From contig NZ_CP022464.2 of the NCBI RefSeq assembly GCF_002234575.2, positions 2,108,001 to 2,172,000 on the forward strand: a DNA stretch of 64,000 bases, read 5' to 3'. Positions 59,406-64,000 of this stretch are shown one piece after another (positions within the stretch are counted from its first letter, which is position 1; the number at the start of each line of letters is the position of its first letter). The notes beneath the pieces are model-generated. The model saw nothing but the letters and a program-made list of their open reading frames with translations, was not told where the DNA came from and made no database searches. The position numbers and the translations under genes were made by a program. The DNA is from Enterocloster bolteae (GTDB lineage Bacteria; Bacillota; Clostridia; Lachnospirales; Lachnospiraceae).

Positions 59406-60431
59406 ATGAAAAATAAGTGCGCAAGTATGCTGCTGGCCTCCCTGTGCCTGGGCGTACTTCTCACCGGGTGCGGCAAGGCTCCGGATTCAGGAGAGAATAC
59501 CACCCCTGTCCAGGCGGCGAAACAGGATGTAAGAAAGCTGACATTTGTCCTGGACTGGACGCCTAACACCAACCACACAGGCATCTATGTTGCCCGGGAA
59601 AAGGGCTATTTTAAGGATGCCGGCCTGGAGGTGGAGATTGTGCAGCCGCCGGAAAACGGGGCAGAGGTGCTGGCTGCCTCCGGAAAGGCTCAGTTTGCGA
59701 TGTCCTTCCAGGACAGCCTGGCGCCGGCGTTTTCAGGGGATAATCCCCTTCCGGTGACAGCTGTGGCAGGCGTCATACAGCACAATACATCGGGCATTAT
59801 ATCCAGAAGGGGCGAGGGTATGGACCGCCCAAAGGGACTGGAGGGGAAAAAGTATGCCACCTGGGACCTTCCTGTGGAAAAGGCGACCATTAAGGATGTG
59901 ATGGAAGCAGACGGAGGGGATTTTGATAAGGTGGAACTCATTCCCAGCACCGTGACGGACGAGGTGACGGCGCTGAAGACAAAATCCGTGGATGCCATAT
60001 GGATTTTTTATGCATGGGCAGGAGTCAAGACAGAGCTGGAAGGTCTGGAAACTGACTACTTTGCGTTTGCGGACTTGGATCCTGTATTTGATTTTTATAC
60101 GCCGGTTATCATAGCCAACAATACATTCCTCGCAGAGGAGCCGGAGACAGCCAGGGCGTTTCTGGACGCTGTCAGCAGGGGATACGAGTTTGCGATAGAA
60201 CATCCCCGTGAGGCAGGGGAGATCCTGTGCAAGGCAGCTCCGGAGCTGGACCCGGATCTGGTAAAAGCCAGTCAGGAATACCTGGCGGACAAGTACCAGG
60301 CGGATGCGCCCCAATGGGGATATATTGACCAGGAGCGCTGGGATGCATATTACGCATGGCTGAATGAAAAAGGGCTTACGGAAACGCCCATTGAGGCGGG
60401 AACAGGATGTTCCAATGAATACCTTCCGTAA
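59406..60431 (+). CDS. Thiamine-precursor binding lipoprotein (ThiY-like, NMT1/THI5 family)
   Basis: A lipoprotein (LGVLLTGC, lipid Cys22) with the THI5-like motif LDWTPNTNHTGIYVAREKGYFKDAGLEVEIVQPPENGAEVLAASGKAQFAMSFQD. The protein has two lobes and is the size of NMT1-type binding proteins. ThiY binds N-formyl-4-amino-5-aminomethyl-2-methylpyrimidine or hydroxymethylpyrimidine. I start at the ATG seven bases after GAGGAGAG. It is co-regulated with the others by the TPP riboswitch. Confidence 0.9.
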   Translation: MKNKCASMLLASLCLGVLLTGCGKAPDSGENTTPVQAAKQDVRKLTFVLDWTPNTNHTGIYVAREKGYFKDAGLEVEIVQPPENGAEVLAASGKAQFAMSFQDSLAPAFSGDNPLPVTAVAGVIQHNTSGIISRRGEGMDRPKGLEGKKYATWDLPVEKATIKDVMEADGGDFDKVELIPSTVTDEVTALKTKSVDAIWIFYAWAGVKTELEGLETDYFAFADLDPVFDFYTPVIIANNTFLAEEPETARAFLDAVSRGYEFAIEHPREAGEILCKAAPELDPDLVKASQEYLADKYQADAPQWGYIDQERWDAYYAWLNEKGLTETPIEAGTGCSNEYLP

Positions 60432-60466
60432 GGCCGGGGACGGCAGTGCTGTGCCAGGAGGAGAAC

Positions 60467-61213
60467 ATGGAGCAACTAAAGGTAGAGGGAATCTCAAAAT
60501 CCTTTGACGGGGAGCCGGTGCTGGCGGATATATCCATCACCCTGAATAAGGGGGAGCTGGTGTCTCTGCTGGGAATCAGCGGAGGCGGAAAGACCACCCT
60601 TTTTAACATTATTGCTGGTCTGTCAAGGCCGGACACAGGGCATGTCCTTCTGGACGGAGAGGACGTAACCGGATGCCCCGGGCGGGTGAGTTATATGCTG
60701 CAGAAGGACCTGCTCCTTCCCTACCGGACCATAGAGGACAATGTGGCCCTTCCTCTGATTGTAAAAGGAATGAAGAAGAGGAAGGCACGGGAGGCTGCCT
60801 TTCCCTATTTCCGGCAGTTCGGCCTGGAGGGCACCCAGAAAAAGTATCCGGCCCAGTTGTCCGGGGGCATGCGCCAGAGGGCGGCTCTGCTTCGGACGTA
60901 TCTGTTTTCCGGCAGCGTGGCCCTGTTGGATGAGCCATTTTCCGCACTGGATATGCTGACCAAAAAATCCGTCCATAACTGGTATCTGAAGGTGATGGAC
61001 GAAATCCATCTGTCCACCCTGTTTATTACCCACGACATTGACGAGGCCATATTGCTGTCCGACCGGATTTACCTGCTGACAGGCAGGCCCGGAAGGATAA
61101 CGGAGGAACTTATCATAAAAGAGACAAAGCCCAGGGACAGGGATTTCGGCCTTACGGAAGAATTTCTGGAATATAAGAGGCATATACTGAGACATCTTGA
61201 AACCACCGCCTGA
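60467..61213 (+). CDS. ABC ATPase for thiamine precursor (ThiZ-like)
   Basis: A 248-residue ABC ATPase of the SsuB/TauB/ThiZ type: Walker A GISGGGKTT, signature QLSGGMRQRAALLRTY, Walker B ALLDEPFSALD and switch His (ITHDIDEA). A C-terminal ITEELIIKETKPRDRDF tail is typical. It follows CAGGAGGAG. It completes the thiamine-precursor importer with the permease and binding protein. Confidence 0.92.
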   Translation: MEQLKVEGISKSFDGEPVLADISITLNKGELVSLLGISGGGKTTLFNIIAGLSRPDTGHVLLDGEDVTGCPGRVSYMLQKDLLLPYRTIEDNVALPLIVKGMKKRKAREAAFPYFRQFGLEGTQKKYPAQLSGGMRQRAALLRTYLFSGSVALLDEPFSALDMLTKKSVHNWYLKVMDEIHLSTLFITHDIDEAILLSDRIYLLTGRPGRITEELIIKETKPRDRDFGLTEEFLEYKRHILRHLETTA

Positions 61214-61220
61214 AAAATGA

Positions 61221-61250
61221 GGAGCCATGATAATGGTTCCTTATTTTATT
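61221..61250 (+). terminator. Terminator of the thiamine operon
   Basis: GGAGCCAT-GATA-ATGGTTCC (one G-T) followed by TTATTTTATT. Confidence 0.75.
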
Positions 61251-61283
61251 GCGGTATTTTTAATCCGGCATTTTACGATAAGG

Positions 61284-61313
61284 TTGACGGGGACAGGTAA
61301 AGAAGATTATAAT
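61284..61313 (+). promoter_or_regulatory. Promoter of the GGDEF-EAL gene
   Basis: TTGACG and TATAAT with an 18-base spacer. The predicted start is ~40 bases before the chosen ATG, which supports the downstream start over an earlier ATG that lacks a ribosome site. Confidence 0.6.
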
Positions 61314-61358
61314 TAATATATTTCAATGAAAAGCTGCGTGCGGAAAAGAGGTACTTGC

Positions 61359-64000
61359 ATGAGTACGAAAGGAAGCAGTGAGAAGACAAGCATCTATATC
61401 ATAGACAGGGATTACAGGCTGGTGCATTTCAACGATGCCCTGAAGCGGCGGTTTAAGGATGTGCGCTGCGGTGACGTCTGTTATGAGAAGCTGTGCGGAG
61501 AGGACCGGCCCTGCCAGGGCTGTCCGCTGAATCGGGATTCGGACGGGGCTGTCATGTTTTATAATAAAGCGATCCAGCAGTGGGTGGAGGTGAGTTCCGG
61601 GAACATGGACTGGCCGGGCCTGGGGCCCTGCCGGGTGATTCTGGTGCGGGAAATCAATGAGGGCAACAAGAATCTCTTTTACAATCTTACCAGTATTTCT
61701 GCCTATGACGAATTGTTTGAGTTGAATTTTACCAGGGACTATTATAAGATACTGTACCATCAGGAAGGAAAGTATGTGATTCCTGCGCCGGAGGGAACCT
61801 TAAGCTCCATGGTGCAGGAGGTATCGGAACATATGATTCACCCGGAGGACGCCCGGCGTTTTTTGGAATTCTGGGAGCCGGGGCGCATTGCATCGTGCCT
61901 GTCGGACCAGCACGCAAGCCGTATCCTTAAAGGTGAGTTCCGCAAACGGAAGGTGGATGGAACCTGGTGCTGGGTGGCGCAGATTGTGGTGCCTATTTTA
62001 AGCGGCGCTGAGGACGAGGACATCGTCATGTGCTTTATCCAGGACATCGACGAACAGAAACGCAGGGAAGAATCCTTGGCCCTGGGAAATCAGTTGACAG
62101 AGGAGGGCTTAGATCCCATTACCGGACTTTGCAGGAGGCCGGTGTTTTTCAGGCAGTCGGCTGCCTTTCTTAAACATGTGAAAAATCCTGAAGATTACTG
62201 CCTTATGGCTATTGATATTGAGCATTTCAAGCTTTTTAATGACTGGTACGGACAGGAGGCGGGGGACCGCCTTCTGGCCATGATAGGAGAACTTCTGAAC
62301 AAGACGCAGTCGGAGGAGGGCGGCCTTGCCGGATATATGGGCGGAGACGATTTCGTTATACTTCTACCTGATTCGCCTGCTGTCCTGCGCAGGCTGCAGG
62401 AGGAGATAACCAGGTATATGAAGGAGGCGGTACAGCCGGATTCCTTCCGGCCTTTGGCATCTATGGTATTGACGGCGGGGGCCTTGCTGTCAGCAATATG
62501 TACGACCTGGCTGTTATAGCCCTGTCGTCTGTGAAGGGCAATTACGCCCAGAGGGTCAGCCGGTATGACAGCCGCATGAAGCAGAAGCTGGAGGAGGACC
62601 ACAGGCTTCTCTCTGAGATACAGCGGGCCCTGGAAAACGGCGAGATTACCTTCTATGCCCAGCCCAAGTGCAACATGAGGACAGGAAAGATTGTGGGGCT
62701 TGAATCTCTGGTGCGCTGGAATCACCCGGAGCGGGGCCTCATAGCTCCGGGGGTGTTCATCCCGCTTTTGGAGAATAATGGTCTGGTGACAAAGCTGGAT
62801 CTGTATGTCTGGGAGGAAGTCTGTAGAAATGTAAAGAAATGGATAGACAGCGGCCGCAAACCGGTCCCCATATCGGTCAACGTATCCAGGATAGACATAT
62901 ATACCCTGAACGTGACCCGTGTATTCCAGGAACTCATCAGCCGTTACTGCCTGGATCCAAGGCTTATAGAGATCGAAATTACGGAGAGCGCCTATGTGGA
63001 GGAGTACAAGGTTATAACAGCCGTGGTGGAGGAACTGCGGTCCGCGGGCTTTACCGTGCTGATGGATGATTTTGGCAGCGGTTACTCCTCCCTTAACATG
63101 CTTAAAGATGTGAATGTAGATGTCCTGAAAATTGATATGAAATTTCTGGACATGGACCACGAAAGCGTGGGGTAAGGGCATGGGAATCCTGGAGGCAATC
63201 ACCCGCATGGCCAATATTGTGGGCATCCGTATGATTGCAGAGGGGGTTGAGAGCAAAGAGCAGATGGAGCTGCTTCAGGATATGGGCTGCACCTATGGAC
63301 AGGGATATTATTTCTACCATCCCATGCCCATTGAGGTTTTTGAGCAGATCCTGTCAGATGAGGCCAACATTGACTTCAGGGGAATCAAGGCGCGACAGAT
63401 TGAGCGAATCCGCCTTCAGGAGCTGATGAACGGGGACATGGTGAGCGATGCCATGATGAACAACATATTGGGCGCTGTTGCATTTTACGACCTATACGAT
63501 GGAAGGCTGGAGCTGCTTCGGGTCAATGAGCAGTACTGTTCCGTCACCCGGACCACAGGCATGGACCTGGAGGAGGTGCGCAAAACCATTCTGGGCACCG
63601 TATTTGAAGATGACCGGGACCAGGTGATGGAAATATTCAGCCGGGCCAGGCAGAATCCTATAAAGGGGGCGGAGGGGGAACTGCGCAGCAGGCGGGGGGA
63701 CGGCACCTCCATGTGGATGCATCTGAGGGTATTCTTCCTCAGGGAGCAGGACGGCCACTGGCTTTACTACGGGGCCATAAGCGACATATCCCAGCAAAAG
63801 CAAAGGGAGCAGCAGCTGGAGGCCTCCCAGCGCGCCCTGTCATCCGCGGTACATATATCAGAAAAGGACGAGTCCTTCATGACGCTGACCGAAGAGAACC
63901 GCAGGGCCGCAGCCGCCATCTTTGCCCAGATGACGCCCGGAGGCATGATAGGAGGCTACTGCGAGGAAGGATTTCCGCTGTATTTTGCCAATCATGAGAT
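61359..64000 (+). pseudogene. PAS-GGDEF-EAL-PAS signalling protein with two frameshifts, 3' end outside window
   Basis: Three segments in alternating frames make one cyclic-di-GMP protein. The first (from 61359) has PAS regions and a GGDEF domain with GYMGGDDFVILL. The second (~62449-63170) is EAL-like: LESLVRWNHPERGLIAP, DDFGSGYSSLNMLK and KIDMKF. The third (from ~63174) continues GMGILEAITRMANIVGIRMIAEGVESKEQ, then another PAS domain and the window edge. Adding one C at the CC at 62447-62448 and removing one G from the GGGG at 63169-63172 restores a single frame. EAL keeps ESLVR and DDFGSG. It is either a decayed gene or has sequence errors. Confidence 0.8.

Noticed and set aside
63713..63997. 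A 94-codon frame at the right edge
   Set aside because: It is out of frame with the PAS continuation of the GGDEF-EAL gene and is Arg/Gly-rich; I treat it as a shadow.
1..64000. Prophage, integrative element or insertion sequence
   Set aside because: No integrase, transposase, terminase, relaxase or att-like repeat is recognisable; gene content is metabolic, transport and regulatory.

Overview
The window reads as chromosome of an anaerobic, spore-forming gut clostridium, most likely Lachnospiraceae of the Enterocloster/Hungatella kind. That placement is inference from moderate GC, strong AGGAGG ribosome sites, a YtvI-type sporulation permease, cobalamin and TPP riboswitches, a Man-family PTS and many Clostridia-type regulators. 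I see no rRNA, tRNA, CRISPR array, insertion sequence, integrase or phage structural gene. Two genes carry apparent frameshifts: a MATE pump near 3.5 kb, and a PAS-GGDEF-EAL gene at the right edge that has two and runs out of the window.

Layout. 1-4.6 kb: two tandem TolC-like proteins, a small cell-wall-binding-repeat protein, an unknown protein, then a MarR regulator with a frameshifted MATE pump. 4.6-12.4 kb: a glycosaminoglycan-disaccharide locus (PTS IIA, GH88 unsaturated glucuronyl hydrolase, PTS IIB/IIC/IID, heparinase II/III-like lyase, LacI regulator) in the order known from streptococcal hyaluronan loci. It has a consensus promoter and a cluster of GTAAAC-type hexamers upstream. 12.4-18.2 kb: a DeoR-controlled four-carbon acid-sugar locus (PdxA-like dehydrogenase, DUF1537 kinase, BKACE enzyme, GntP-like permease). 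18.2-23.3 kb: a membrane protein, a Lon-like AAA ATPase without protease domain, Ogt, a divergent HxlR/flavodoxin-ferredoxin pair and a HicB-like orphan. 23.3-29.4 kb: a cobalamin riboswitch heads a lipoprotein CbiK chelatase, a two-domain lipoprotein and a BtuFCD-type ABC importer. 29.4-35.5 kb: MerR/MATE divergent pair, then CbiL, an ABC-2 exporter and a DUF512 radical SAM protein. 35.5-37.5 kb: MetF and a convergent LysR regulator; the same 15-bp dyad lies upstream of each. 37.5-40.5 kb: an exosortase-family protease with one adjacent VIT/vWA substrate. 40.5-51.4 kb: cation antiporter with a structured leader, nitrilase, large soluble hybrid kinase, YtvI, acetyltransferase, RsmH-like methyltransferase, epimerase-like protein, Tag. 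51.6-54.7 kb: two lipoproteins, a radical SAM-SPASM enzyme and an HxlR regulator, translationally coupled. 55.2-58.1 kb: a NADAR, NrtR-like Nudix regulator and PARG-type macrodomain operon with a promoter and palindromic operator. 58.1-61.2 kb: TPP-riboswitch-controlled thiamine-precursor uptake (MTH1187-type protein, ThiX/ThiY/ThiZ-like).

The most unusual features are four. (1) Eleven short tandem-repeat arrays, with periods of 11-24 nt and unrelated unit sequences, lie at gene boundaries and often begin inside the last codons of a gene. (2) An ADP-ribose-processing operon carries its own Nudix regulator. (3) A one-substrate exosortase system sits in an apparently monoderm genome. (4) A surface-exposed CbiK chelatase is fused by context to corrinoid or metal uptake.
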